The notes: generated by a model from the sequence alone, not told the origin. A DNA stretch of 64,000 nt from Fistularia commersonii (GCA_037954325.1 JBBMNZ010000016.1:1236001-1300000), one strand, 5' to 3'; positions 13,301-22,487 are shown, numbered from the stretch's first letter. Program-made: numbers and translations.

Positions 13301-15874
13301 ACAAAAAAACATTCACTATCAAAAGAGCTCATTGGAAGCACTAACCGCTGCGCCGACCCTTCAATAAAAATATCTTGTCAATCAGCATTCAGCAGAGCTA
13401 CAACTTGACAAGACCACCTGTAAGGTCGGGAGAAATTAAATAAAGGTGGTTTCGGTTTGCGTCACACGGTTTTTGAGGCCTTAGTTTGGATATTGAATAT
13501 ATGTGAATATACGCGAGTGGGAGAAGCCTGTGGTGTATTAATGATGTTATATGACAGAATAAGGAGCCCGGGTAATATTTAAATGTAAAGTTGTGCATTC
13601 CTACAAGATGGTCGCCGGGCAGCGCTGCTGTTGGCGCGTTGATGATGGGGTTGAATGCAGGCGCTGATGTCAACGTCAGAACATCTAAATGCCCGTCACT
13701 TGATTTAGCCTCCGATGACAGATGTCGTTAACATGGCGTTATTGCGTCCAAATGTTAACCTGACATCTTTTGACATTGGCGCATTTGCAGGTATCCGAAT
13801 CCAATCGCATGTCTCCGCGTGTCCAACGTACACGATCGTTAGATACTTTTGATATCCCGGGACTCAAAACCGCTCGCTTATAAAAACGCGCCTCTCGGTA
13901 TCATCGCTTTCACTATTCTTATCCCACTTACGATGTCCTATCTGCGAGCGCTAAATCCGGCGTTTGACCCGCGTGTTGGGGAATGCGGTGAAAGCCATGC
14001 CTCAGCTGAATGTCTTCGGTGGAGGTCAGTCTTTCTTGTCAGCTGTAGCTGCGAGGCTGCCGGCTAAGTCGCGCACGCAGGCATAGCTGAGGAGTTTGGG
14101 CAAGGCGAGAGTGTCATCTGGACATATCTTCCCACCGGCCCTTCTAATCCGCCTCTGCATTTGCTACCACATACCCCTGGTACATTGTTACTAGATAAAC
14201 AGACACCGGGCCCACAAGTAACGGCAGATAGCCTGATTACCTCAATCACTCTGTAGCACCCCGGAGAACAACCGTCTCACTGACGGACATCGCATATCTG
14301 CTTTGAGCGCCGGTTGACAGGATGACAAAGCAATATATTGGAAAGAGTGTATGATTTCATAGACACACACATGGACACACATACACGGACACGGCTCCTC
14401 TTGATTTATGAGCCAGGCTGGGAATATTTTGTAACTGAAGCCGTGACTGCGACGGGCGGAAGCGTGAAAATCCAGTTGCTCTTCTCTGGTTGTTGTTTAC
14501 TTTTTCCCCCTTTCACATAATTAATCATCTCCAGTATGTGTGTGTGCGTGTGTGTGTGTGTGTGTCCATGTTTAAAAATAAAAATAAAAATGTACAATAT
14601 TTATATTCATACTCTAATTATACATTCTCCAAGACACCTCACCAATTACCGTTTCATTTCTTATGATGCACATCATGTTCACTGTTCACTTGATATATAC
14701 ATCCAAAATGGCGCCGCGTATGGCTGCTGTGCGTGCTGTTTTGTTCGTAAACTCGCCTGTTACATGTTGTCTGTTTCGCACCGTTAACCGAAGCAAATTC
14801 CTTGTTGTTGCAAAATTACTTGGTGAATAAAGCAATTCTGATTCTGATATCCTGTAACCACTCCCTGCACAAGGCATTTCTTTGATCTCTTCTTTTATAT
14901 TTTCAGATTTTGTACTCTAGTGTGACTATTGCCTTGGCTTATTTGTATCTGTAGCCTGAATTAATCTTCTTTTATTACTATTTGCGCACTCTTATCCCCT
15001 GTAATGCTGCGGTGGCAATTGAGTTTCCCCATCGTGGGATACATAAAGTCTATCAAATCTCATGAGAGGGTGAATGGTTGCATGTCTCAATATGCTGCCC
15101 TGTGATAGGCCAGTCCCAGGGTAAACCCCGGCTCATGCCCAATGAGCGCTGGGATAGCTGGCTCCATTCCCCTCGCACTCCTGACTGCAGGGTAAGCGGT
15201 GTAAATGACAAATCAATAGATGAATTAACGTTTGCAACATTTTCTCCAACAATAGATAGCGTGAAATGTAATATCATTCTATACTTTTGTATTTTAAAAC
15301 CGCTAAGTGTTATTCTGCCAGTGCGTGTCAAAATAGCAAAAAAGAGAATCGGAAGAAATCGAGCAAATAAAGAGTGTGACAGACTCACCCACGGCCCGTC
15401 AGGCCCTGTTTGAGAGACTTTCCCAGGAGGTAGCAGAAGAAGGGCAGAGCGTGGTACAGTTCCATCTGTTTGTAGTTGAGAGCCAAGCAGAAGGCTATGG
15501 AGCCCAGAGCATCCCAGCCCAGACCCAGAGCCAGGACGCCCCACAGGGCAAAGCCCAGGCTGACGGCGTTGTACCCAACACTGTTAAGGCTAACGTTTGA
15601 TTGTTGGATGGCTTTCAGAGCATATACTACAAGTTGCTGATCAGAAATGACAAAGGATGAAGAAGCTCTCTGCGGATTTGGCTTCATGTCTCAGGATGTC
15701 ATTCTGTCCCCAATCACACCACAACCACAACTGCAGCCGTGCATGAAGGATACTGGAAATGTCCGTAGTCTATGAGGATCAGCCCGGGGTAGAGCAGGAA
15801 GCAGAGCAGAGTGCAAACCTGGGAGGACGAAAATGACAAAAACACGGTGTCATAGCAACAATCACGTTCAGAAT

Positions 15875-15941
<67 letters not shown>

Positions 15942-17897
15942 TGTGTGTGTGTTGTGGGCACCTTTTTCTTAGAGGATCCATCAATCAGGAGCAAACAGTA
16001 CAGAACCACAGCGGGGATGTAGATCAGCAAATCGGCCACCAGCACTGACAGGGAGAAAACATTCGGCTCTTTTGCAAATGGAATCTGATCACGCAAAGAC
16101 GACGCAGATGGAAAGAGCGACACATACCTGTCGTTCTCATGAACAACTTGTGCCTCGGACTCTCGTACCCTCTGGATTTATGCAGCTCCACCCACTCGGG
16201 GTTTATCATTTTTGCTCTGTGGGAGAAAAGGGAACATGGTTTGGTCATTGTGGTTATACGATGATACTCATTACACAAACACGGATACTCATAATACAAA
16301 AAAGGATTTTTGTGACACGTTTAGAAGGGCATGAGGGCATTTACAGGTGACATCCAGTGACTTCATAAACCCGGAGAAGCCTTTATCCTGGATTTGAAAA
16401 CCAGACTGTAGTGCTGGCTTATGAAGTGACATATATTCATTTTGTCCCGTTCTCTGAGAGCTCCCTTTAACCAGTGAAATAGCAGAAACACAGAATATCT
16501 GGAGGCGATAAGAAAAGTACTTGTGCTTATCTAATGCAGTAATAAGTCGGATTCCAGAACAAACCTCTGGGATTCGAGCATTTGATCTCAGTCACGGCAC
16601 AAGAATACGAATCTGGGGGGGGCACGCACAGCTGTATATTTAATGATGTTTAATTCGCACATTTCATTTATGTGTTATAGTCAGGTAACAGTGCACTTAC
16701 ACGTGAGCACAGATCAGGCTGTGATAGGCAGTGAGCGGAGGATAGTCAAGTCCCCAGTAGTTCAAGTCATTGTCAGTGGTATTGAAGTACCTGGAAGAGC
16801 GGGATAGTTATATGCGTTTATTATTAGCAACAACAATTGCCAAATACTTTGCAAACTTTAGTCCTGGTGATCGTAATGTTCACGATAACGATGAATTCCG
16901 CATGTTCCGTGTCTGAAATGCCCTGCAGAATAAGATGGCTTTAGCAAGATTTGGGGTATTATTTTTAGGTGAGCCACAAATATTTGTACCAGACTTCTTT
17001 TGGACTACAATGTGATTTATTGAATTACTTCAACATTGGTTCTGATTATTGCATTGATATATCGACCACATGTTGGGACTGTGGCCAGAATCCATTTATC
17101 TGTGAACAAAACAAACCACGGGTGTTTATCTGATGACGTGGACGGAGGTTATATAAGAGATCCTTTGACAAATGGGTTTGATTTTTGCACACCAACGGTC
17201 CAAAAGGATTTTAGTGGACACTAGATCACTGGACACAAGCTGGGATATCAAGTCAGAGTAAAAACTAAATAATAAAATGCAGTTTTCTTCCCGTCGATCA
17301 GCTTTTTAGTGTAAGCATCATTGCTGTGTTGGATAATGCCATTCGTATTTTAAGCAGAAGTCCACGATAAGGGCACTCCCCAAGATCCTTACAATCCTCC
17401 ACAGGTGGGACAATTTTCAGAGTAAAATGCTAGACTGCCACGTATCACAGTGTGCCACTATTTTCCTCAGGGTTGTTGATGTTTAAAATTAAGATTATTT
17501 TTTCTGTGAAGGACTCAGGACCGGACTGAGTTGCTTTTGGACACCTTCAGACTGACCATTCTCGCACTGGGAGGTTGTAGGTCACTTCTTGCCAGTGTCT
17601 TTGTGCTTCATAGTCGCCAAACATGGGTGGCTTCCCAGCTCCTGGAGGGGAAAACAGCCTGTTAGTCTGATCTCTGGGAAAGTAAAGCGGCTATTGTTAC
17701 ACTGGGAATAGACGAATGGCGCTAAATACAAAACTCAAGTGACTTTGCAGCGAGAATTGCACAGGGGGAGTCACAAGAGGTAGCGATAATTGTGTGTTAA
17801 AGGTGCGTTTCTTACCCGAATAAGAATTCAAAGACACGCCCCATCTCACCACGACCCCGAGCAACACGGAAATGGAAACGAGACTCCACGTTTGCAT
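1004..17897 (-). CDS. alg6: alg6, dolichyl-P-Glc:Man9GlcNAc2-PP-dolichol alpha-1,3-glucosyltransferase, 14 coding exons
   Basis: ALG6 is a multi-pass ER-membrane GT-C glycosyltransferase. It transfers the first glucose from dolichyl-phosphate-glucose onto Man9GlcNAc2-PP-dolichol during N-glycan precursor assembly. Coding exons, 5' to 3' on the minus strand, are 17816-17897, 17557-17641, 16701-16790, 16128-16216, 15962-16044, 15754-15818, 15389-15580, 12938-13073, 8504-8589, 6638-6722, 6443-6513, 5710-5778, 3142-3334 and 1004-1201. The sum is 1524 nt, or 507 residues plus stop, close to the usual family length. All junctions are GT-AG and keep frame. The GT-C first lumenal loop shows GDYEAQRHW (Asp37, expected catalytic base) and YWGLDYPPLTAYHS (67-80). 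The middle contains NYKQMELYHALPFFC. The C-terminus ends KKQS, a KKxx di-lysine ER-retrieval signal. ALG8 is the nearest paralogue, but these motifs match ALG6 better. Exon 7 has an unusual acceptor. Confidence 0.96.
1202..3141 (-). other. alg6 intron 13
   Basis: GT-AG intron of 1940 nt with no confidently recognised repeat. Small open frames at about 2470-2990 show no recognisable domain and are treated as chance. Confidence 0.6.
3142..3334 (-). CDS. alg6: alg6 coding exon 13 (residues 379-442)
   Basis: The exon encodes MLPLLLKDGLLIPYAVTSLA, then FLFFATSLLSALE and on to LLVRWK. The MLPLLLKD-LL-P block is family-typical. The acceptor is ctccacag and the chosen donor is GTCAGTA. A nearer GTGGAA donor is weaker and would break frame. 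Confidence 0.93.
4215..4530 (-). mobile_element. Degraded non-LTR retrotransposon (RTE-like) fragment with FADD motif
   Basis: The minus strand near 4470-4500 encodes VMFADDTVM, the reverse-transcriptase palm motif (F/YxDD). It is followed through stops by text related to the 3' part of fish RTE-like LINEs, ending near 4225-4280 in VRWRQMIGCGDL. That resembles the copies at 38.5 kb and 47-48 kb. It is broken by several stops and not coding. Confidence 0.6.
4824..5666. mobile_element. hAT-type nonautonomous element (family A), interrupted by a Tc1-like MITE
   Basis: The left end is CAGGGGTCGCCAACC. The right end, read in reverse, is CAGGGGTCCGCAAGC, so these are imperfect terminal inverted repeats. 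The flanking 8-bp duplications are acatagag (4816-4823) and agatagag (5667-5674), matching at 7 of 8. Terminal CAGGG and 8-bp target duplication are hAT hallmarks. No transposase frame remains. Confidence 0.85.
5239..5571. mobile_element. Tc1/mariner-type MITE nested in the hAT element
   Basis: The left terminus is CTGCTCAAAAAATAAGGGAA. The right terminus in reverse is CTGCTCAAAAAAATAAAGGA, nearly the same. Both sit beside TA-rich sequence, consistent with TA target duplication. The body is about 330 bp, noncoding and AT-rich. It lies wholly inside the hAT copy, so it inserted later. Confidence 0.85.
5710..5778 (-). CDS. alg6: alg6 coding exon 12 (residues 355-378)
   Basis: The exon encodes LAVCLVLSDVPLIAIWFLQA then STF, between a pyrimidine-rich cccccag acceptor and GTAAGAC. 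It lies about 40 nt from the end of a hAT insertion in intron 12. Confidence 0.93.
6443..6513 (-). CDS. alg6: alg6 coding exon 11 (residues 332-354)
   Basis: The exon encodes VNSSLAFFLFSFQVHEKSVL then LAS, between gctcag and GTGAGTT. FFLFSFQVHEKS is among the most diagnostic ALG6/ALG8 strings. NSS at 333-335 is a potential sequon. Intron 10 is only 124 nt. Confidence 0.95.
6638..6722 (-). CDS. alg6: alg6 coding exon 10 (residues 303-331)
   Basis: The exon encodes SLACTLLAVLPSSIRLLTKP and on to FWQFKVAL, between tttccag and GTGAGTG. It corresponds to the hydrophobic segment before the family FSFQVHEKS motif. Confidence 0.93.
6795..7070 (-). repeat. Teleost tRNA-headed SINE-like repeat fragment
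   Basis: It contains, on the complement, the common teleost repeat text: caggtacctt near the head, tccacacagaatgg, cctccagcatgtgtttggac, and a tail with gggacacgggacaatgtgat. Related copies occur at 15.06, 19.9-20.5, 35.7-36.1, 36.6-37.0, 41.4-41.7 and 46.9 kb. Confidence 0.55.
7080..7300 (-). mobile_element. Truncated hAT (Charlie-like) copy, same family as 47.2 kb
   Basis: Read on the minus strand it begins tgtcaaactcaaggcctgcg and gggcc. After a deletion it continues into remnants of the transposase N-terminal region, including ELSMLKLAF, which corresponds to a shifted frame of the 47.5-kb copy. The distal end is lost against the SINE fragment. Confidence 0.65.
8504..8589 (-). CDS. alg6: alg6 coding exon 9 (residues 275-302)
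   Basis: The exon encodes DKVANAWCSLNSLIKIRSIL then SADSQLHL, matching the family DKVANxWC block directly after RGLFE. The acceptor is tgtgtgcag and the donor GTAATCC. The adjacent intron 8, on its plus-strand right, is heavily invaded by transposons. Confidence 0.95.
8791..9135 (-). mobile_element. Tc1/mariner transposon 3' fragment nested in the hAT element
   Basis: The outer end tacagtgggtttcgaaaaaa is a mariner/Tc1-type terminus, and the other end is missing. The minus strand encodes a transposase C-terminus (see the pseudogene entry). It lies inside the hAT copy and is therefore younger than it. Confidence 0.75.
8978..9133 (-). pseudogene. Tc1/mariner transposase C-terminal fragment
   Basis: About 51 codons remain open up to TAA at 8978-8980. 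They read VKLHPRSIVELK near the start, then LSLWENFPLEFIRKLI, SMYKRRY and YKANGGYSGY. A Trp, a spaced Ile/Leu helix, SMxxR and a terminal ANGG are typical of Tc1-like transposase ends. The catalytic DDE part is absent, so it cannot act. Confidence 0.75.
9409..9963. mobile_element. Tigger/pogo-like DNA transposon remnant
   Basis: The left terminus is CAGTGGACCCTCGCTACTT. The right terminus in reverse is CAGTGGACCCTCACTTTTC, so the repeats are inverted. The CAGTxGxCCCTCGC start is the Tigger signature. The 555-bp interior keeps a short open stretch (ETGLALEQLAAMTNAAKALP near 9650) that may be decayed transposase. It lies 40 bp from the neighbouring hAT copy. Confidence 0.72.
10343..10412. repeat. 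(GT)n microsatellite
   Basis: Nearly pure GT dinucleotides broken once by acgcacgc. It lies in alg6 intron 8. Confidence 0.97.
10560..10830. promoter_or_regulatory. Candidate conserved noncoding block in alg6 intron 8
   Basis: Transposon-poor AT-rich sequence containing ggctaattatagcg, caatattag and cccaattacctgc, which are homeodomain-core-like motifs. The proposal rests on texture and on the proximity of foxd3. Conservation was not tested. Confidence 0.25.
12938..13073 (-). CDS. alg6: alg6 coding exon 8 (residues 230-274)
   Basis: The exon starts after gagtgcag, just downstream of a short (GT)n run, and ends before GTAACTC. It encodes LLLLVRVGAAVLVTFTLCWL and LPF, then QVLRRIFPVARGLFE. 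The segment LRR-FPV-RGLFE is a hallmark of the ALG6/ALG8 family. Confidence 0.95.
14698..15057 (+). mobile_element. Tandem 3' tails of CR1/L2-type LINEs
   Basis: The first tail runs to ggtgaataaagcaattctga and ttctgat, a repeated-heptamer end common in fish LINEs. The second has gagtttccccatcgtgggat then acataaagtctatcaaatct. No coding remains. Confidence 0.6.
15058..15215 (+). repeat. Teleost SINE-like repeat tail
   Basis: It reads gagagggtgaatggttgcat, ccctgtgataggcc, gagcgctgggatagctgg and tgcagggtaagcggtg. These are standard 3' parts of the dispersed repeat also seen at 36.8 kb. Confidence 0.65.
15389..15580 (-). CDS. alg6: alg6 coding exon 7 (residues 165-229), unusual acceptor
   Basis: The exon encodes YNAVSLGFALWGVLALGLGW, then NYKQMELYHALPFFC and on to TGR. 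The donor is GTGAGTC. The family-expected start (G completing the Gln codon, at 15574) is preceded by GG instead of AG. The nearest in-frame AG gives a start at 15580, adding two codons, so the family FQYN becomes FHVGYN. The coordinates given use the canonical AG. Confidence 0.85.
15754..15818 (-). CDS. alg6: alg6 coding exon 6 (residues 144-164)
   Basis: The exon lies between tcccag and GTATCC and encodes VCTLLCFLLYPGLILIDYG followed by HF and the first two bases of the next codon (CA). In the family this runs into Gln-Tyr-Asn, which makes the exon 7 acceptor anomaly visible. Confidence 0.94.
15877..15952. repeat. (GT)n microsatellite in alg6 intron 5
   Basis: About 38 GT units with one interruption. 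It fills more than half of the 143-nt intron 5, close to the splice donor of exon 5. Confidence 0.97.
15962..16044 (-). CDS. alg6: alg6 coding exon 5 (residues 116-143)
   Basis: The exon encodes VLVADLLIYIPAVVLYCLLL, a membrane helix, then DGSSKKK. The acceptor is ccctgtcag. The donor GTGCCC is weak but keeps frame with exon 6. A long (GT)n tract lies just downstream in intron 5. Confidence 0.93.
16128..16216 (-). CDS. alg6: alg6 coding exon 4 (residues 87-115)
   Basis: The acceptor is cccacag and the donor is GTATGTG. The exon encodes AKMINPEWVELHKSRGYESP and on to KLFMRTT. This matches the ALG6 block after the YWGLDYPPL loop, where an Asn-Pro-Asp/Glu-Trp motif precedes SRGYES. Phases at both ends fit exons 3 and 5. 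Confidence 0.95.
16701..16790 (-). CDS. alg6: alg6 coding exon 3 (residues 56-86)
   Basis: The exon lies between cttccag and GTAAGTG. It encodes YFNTTDNDLNYWGLDYPPLT and on to CAHV. NTT at 59-61 is a possible N-glycosylation sequon in the lumenal loop. WGLDYPPLTAYHS is a strongly conserved ALG6/ALG8 family block. Confidence 0.95.
17557..17641 (-). CDS. alg6: alg6 coding exon 2 (residues 28-56, catalytic lumenal loop)
   Basis: The acceptor is ccctccag and the donor is GTCAGT. The exon encodes AGKPPMFGDYEAQRHWQEV and on through VREW. Asp37 in GDYEAQRHW is the acidic residue of the first lumenal loop expected to act as general base in ALG6-type GT-C enzymes (family knowledge). The last tryptophan codon is split with exon 3. 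Confidence 0.95.
17816..17897 (-). CDS. alg6: alg6 coding exon 1 (residues 1-27, start codon)
   Basis: The exon starts at an ATG with G at -3 and encodes a short N-terminus and first membrane segment (LVSISVLLGVVV) followed by RWGVSLNSYS. It ends TCG-G before GTAAGAA, and the split glycine is completed by exon 2. No in-frame ATG lies upstream before a stop, so this start is favoured. Confidence 0.93.
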
Positions 17898-17959
17898 AAC
17901 TTTGCGCTTTAAAATTAGCTTATCAGAACAAAAAAACGCGAGTAATGTGGTTCAATGTG

Positions 17960-18050
17960 GAAAAAGTGCTCTGTATGCATTTCCGGGTACGTCACCATAG
18001 ACTGCTTCGTTGCGTGTTCTCATTGGCCAATGTGCGATGACGTATGATTC
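17960..18050 (-). promoter_or_regulatory. alg6: alg6 core promoter with NF-Y, CRE/ATF and ERSE-like motifs
   Basis: The region lies 60-150 bp upstream of the alg6 ATG. It contains the palindrome ATTGGCCAAT (18022-18031, two opposed CCAAT boxes), TGACGTA (18038-18044), TACGTCA (17988-17994) and an ETS-type TTCCGG (17981-17986). On the minus strand CCAAT is followed after exactly 9 nt by CAACG (18008-18026), one base from the ER-stress element CCAAT-N9-CCACG. No TATA box is visible. Function is inferred from motifs only. Confidence 0.6.
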
Positions 18051-18819
18051 GAGGGCCGTGAGACGTTCAGGGACAGTCGGAGGATTTTCATCCGTTTGAC
18101 AATCTGCACGGTATTCCCGCGGGTCGGTGACGGATAGACTGACGGATTGATTTAATATGATTTGTATAATTTGCATAGTGACTCTCCCCCCTCCTGCTAC
18201 TGTTTATGTATAAATAAATTGAAAGATGGAGTAAATCATAAAACCTTAATTTTATGACTTATACATGGCAATAACATGGTTAATTATATGAGAAAGAAAG
18301 GGAATTTTCCAAATCAATTACTGGTGGCCGAAGTGGAACCGCCCTGATTTCCTCATCACTCCAAGCAAATAGGATCTATTTTTGAAGGCCTTGGTTTTAT
18401 CACATTGGGACAAATCAGCCCAAACCATCTTCAAACATCTGCAGCCCACAAAAACTTATCACATCTCTGTGCAAGTTCTCTCTTGAAACGTTGCTTTTTT
18501 TTCAGTACAAGGTGAATTAGGCTTCATCATGACTGTCGTTATTCCTTTTTCGCTTAAACGGTCACCTGTTTCCTGCCTGGGTTTCAGTGACCTACACCGA
18601 GCCTCACGGTGTCACCAGCAGCGGTCGACAAGACGTTTGCCGTAACCTTCTGTATACAGATGTGCGGTTATGACCCTCCGCCCGCCGCCATCCTCCCCTC
18701 GCAATGTAAATCTCAGCCCGGGGCCATCCGCTCCCCCGTGACCTTTCCTTCTGTTGACACCGACGTCTTTGTTCCCAAGGTGCCGGGATTTGTTGGCCAA
18801 GACGTGTTCCTTGTGGTTT

Positions 18820-18960
18820 CCGGCATCAATTATGCATAAATAATAATAACCTTGGACAACTGCTGATTTGCAATGACACTTTCATTACAACAGGAGCAGC
18901 CTATAACTCACTGGCGGCCATTAGTTATTAATGCCCGGCCACGCCAGCTTTACTTTGTCA
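18820..18960. promoter_or_regulatory. Candidate conserved noncoding block between alg6 and foxd3
   Basis: Contains the palindrome TTATGCATAA (18828-18837) and ggccattagttattaatgcc, which are POU/homeodomain-like motifs, in transposon-free sequence. Conservation is inferred from texture only. Confidence 0.25.
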
Positions 18961-19861
18961 TTTATTGCTTCATCTCTACGCCTTTTTAAATATTCAGTAA
19001 CTGCTGTACCTACATTTACTGTCTGCGCCGTTGCGCCCAGCAGAAGGCTGCAGCTCTTGCTGGAGGATGACCTAGTTATGATGGAAGCCCGGGCCTCGCC
19101 TGCAACGCCATGGCGAGCCTCCCGGTCCAAATTGATCTTATTTCTTGCTGATCTGTCGCTTTTCTCAGTCAATGTGGCGTCTTCTTGTCCCTCTCAAGGC
19201 CTAATAAGGTGCTGATTACTCTGTCATTATTTACCCAGCTTATTTTACTGCTAATAAGTGTATTTACTGTCAAAAAGTGCAGCATAAAAGATATACGGTC
19301 ACTTTAGCAAACATTGTTCGAGCTCTGAAAAAGCATAACTTGAAAGTTGCTAAACACACAATAGGGTCTTTATTCGAGATGCATCTTTCCCGCTCGGACA
19401 ATGCGGGCCTTATGAGGACTTCATTGATCTTAAGACGCAGATGTCACGCTTTAGACGCGGTCACTGCAAAGAGCAAAGGCGACTGCGTGATTAAAATATG
19501 ACTAATTTATAATACAATCTGTATCAACATAATTTAGACAAAAAAAAAAAAAAACTGTTGAAAACAATATTTTGATCATCCGTTGCTTACAGTTCCTGTT
19601 GACGCCTTCATTAATGTGGAATAAAAGCCTGAAAGAGCATAAAGGATTACAAAATCACAATAGATAGATAGATAAATAGCTGACAGTGATCTCCTCCTGT
19701 CAGTCTCCTGTATCTCCAACGTCATCCACAAAGGTGCTGTTTGCATTGCTTCAAGGTGCTCACTAGCGCCCCTAGTGGCGACAGTCGGGACGACATCCGC
19801 TGACATGAAGGTGAGAAGATAGATTATAGATGTGAATAACAGAATATTAAAATATTAAATT

Positions 19862-20465
19862 AATCCATTCATTCATTCATTATATACATCCATTATCTGC
19901 AGTTCCAGCTGTCATTGGCCGAGAGGCGGGGTTCACTCAATCCCAGGGACGCATATCGAGACATCCAACCATTCAGCCTCTCATCAGATTAGATAGACTT
20001 CATGAATCCCACAATGGAGAAATTCGAATGTCACTGCAGCATTAAAGGTGATAAAGTACGCAAATAGTAATAATAGAAGATGTGACAGGCACAAAAAAAA
20101 GAATTTACAAACAAAACAGCGGACACAGAAATAATAGTGAACATGAAACGGGAATAAATTAGGTGTCTTGAAAAATCTATAATTATAATACAAATTATAA
20201 TACATTTATAATACAAATGTTGTATAAATGAGAGTGGTGCTAGTGCAAAAAGATATTTTTGTGATTTCTTTAATTTACACAGTTGAGCAATACAGGGTCT
20301 CCAGTGAACCTCCTGGATGTGTTTGGACTGTGGGAGGAATCTGGAGCACCCTGAGGAACCCCTGAAGAACCCCACGCAGACAAGGAATCCAACCTGGGAG
20401 CTTCTGGCTGCGAGGCGGAGGAGCTAACCGCTGCACCGCCGCAATGACCCTCCCAGGAAGTGGAG
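19862..20465 (-). repeat. Two pieces of the teleost SINE-like repeat
   Basis: The 3' part at 19862-19990 has attcattcattatatacatc and aggcggggttcactc. The 5' part at 20283-20465 has gaacctcctggatgtgtttg, gggagcttctggctgcgagg and gctaaccgctgcaccgcc. An unrelated AT-rich stretch separates them. Confidence 0.6.
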
Positions 20466-20875
20466 AAGAGATGTCTGACACGAGAGCATTCAGATGTCAG
20501 ATTTGATTGTATTCCTTCAGAAGGTGTTCACAGAGAGTGAAAAAATGTTGAACCTTGAAGTCCCTGCTGGTCTTCAGAGGACTTGCACCTGCAGTTCCTT
20601 TGCCCCTCCCACCCCTCAGCTCCTCCCAGTGTCACAGTTTGCCGCGCTCCCTTCTCATCAGATCTCAAGGCCTGGTTCAACGCCCGTTTTGTGGCTCCCA
20701 CGGCAACCTGCATTCCCTGCTCGCCATCTGACTTTGAGCTCTTGCGATCCCGGTTGGACGGCGGGTGGGTCCGAGGAGGGGCGGCTACACGCTATGTAAC
20801 TCCATCATTTCAAAAGCGAATCATGAAAGCGGAGCTGTCGAACCTCAGCTTCAGTCGTGAACCCTGATTCCCCCC

Positions 20876-20920
<45 letters not shown>

Positions 20921-21255
20921 ATTAACCCCATTATTCACATCAGCGCCTCCTCGAACGACCACATCAAAGAATGTATGCGTTTGGACTCTGTGACCTCTGC
21001 ACACCCCGGCTTGACCCATTCAGAAAATAGACGTGGATGTTTGGTATTTGTAGTTCATATCATTGCTCATTTTGTAGTCCATTGATGGTTTTTGCATCTG
21101 AGAAAAGAAAATGCGGGTCAAAATAATCCAGATTTAATTGTTATTCACTGCTGAAATAGTGTTATTTTACTGCTATTTTTATTTTTCTCTGCTTTTAAAT
21201 GATTTAAATTTTATGTAATTATCTAAATAATTTTTAACACATATTTATTTATGTG

Positions 21256-21287
<32 letters not shown>

Positions 21288-21387
21288 CATATTGGCTGCA
21301 GGGCTGCACGGGGTAGCTGAGTGTCTGCCCGGCCTGCAGAGAGGCAGTGGGATTGTTTGCTCTCTCACTGAAAATAGTCTGCCAGCG

Positions 21388-21390
<3 letters not shown>

Positions 21391-21439
<49 letters not shown>

Positions 21440-21490
21440 GTGTGCGCGTGTGTGTGTGTGCGCGCGCGCGCGCGCGTGTGTGTGTGTGTG
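21391..21490. repeat. (GT)n/(GC)n compound microsatellite
   Basis: A GT run passing into a CG-rich alternating stretch (cgcgcgcgcgcgcg) and back to GT. It is an alternating purine-pyrimidine tract capable of Z-DNA. Confidence 0.95.
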
Positions 21491-21922
21491 GTGTAGCGTT
21501 GAGAAGAAAACACCCCTGGACCCGGGTCCCCCCCTTCCATCAGCTGGACCCCCTCCCTGATGCCACATGCCAAGCGGGAACGAACCGATGGGGAAAATAA
21601 AATAAGAATATTTAATTCACCTGGTATCTGATTTTGAGGAAAAAATTGTGAATTTTTATGTATTTTCTTAATAAATGTTAGTAATGTACTTTTTAACTAA
21701 TTAAATTTCTAATTTCTCACAACGATGGAATATAATATAATAAATCGATAATGTCATCATTTTATTCATATTCATTTTTTTTTAACCTAAACTGGCAGGT
21801 TCTTAAATACCAGCCGTTTTATTATGTAAAGAACAAATCACGGACGCTCATGTTTTCACCTAAATGTTGATTTTTCACCCTCAAATGAGAAGAAGTGTCA
21901 GAGGGCTGACGTCCCCTAGTGG

Positions 21923-21923
<1 letters not shown>

Positions 21924-22018
<95 letters not shown>
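21924..22018. repeat. (AC)n microsatellite
   Basis: About 47 uninterrupted AC units, one of the longest pure dinucleotide tracts in the window. Confidence 0.98.
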
Positions 22019-22020
<2 letters not shown>

Positions 22021-22433
22021 CTCGCACCTCCTGGCAGCTGGTAGTCAACACGATAACTGAGAAAATTAAAACGACCTACAATAAAACATTAATCGATTCG
22101 TGCATTTAAAAAAACACCTGCATGGAAATATTAATGATTTAATTATAGGGTATTAATTAAAAGAAAAGAATTTGCCCGGCGACAATAACAAAAATAAAAT
22201 ACAAGAGACTGTAATTTTTTTTTCTCATCGCATAAGACGAAATAAGAAAGAGGCCGCGCCTCCAATAATAACCATCGTAATAACGGCATTCATAGTGAAA
22301 TAATCGTGTAATAACAGCGTAATAACGATAAGAGACGCGGTGACATTGAGGCGAATCTGTTTGCATCATCAGCGCCTTCAGTCGAGGCTCCTCTCTCTTT
22401 CCCATGGGGATCAGATAAATATAGAGCCTGCAG

Positions 22434-22487
<54 letters not shown>

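Larger units (their letters stand above)
13074..15388 (-). other. alg6 intron 7
   Basis: GT-AG intron of 2315 nt. It holds a short (GT)n at 14536-14564, two LINE 3' tails (about 14698-15057) and a SINE-like copy (15058-15215). The 13.4-14.3 kb part shows nothing recognisable. Confidence 0.75.
15581..17815 (-). other. alg6 introns 1-6
   Basis: Introns at 17642-17815, 16791-17556, 16217-16700, 16045-16127, 15819-15961 and 15581-15753 are short and GT-AG. Intron 2 (766 nt) is AT-rich with no clear repeat. No other gene is seen. Confidence 0.75.
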
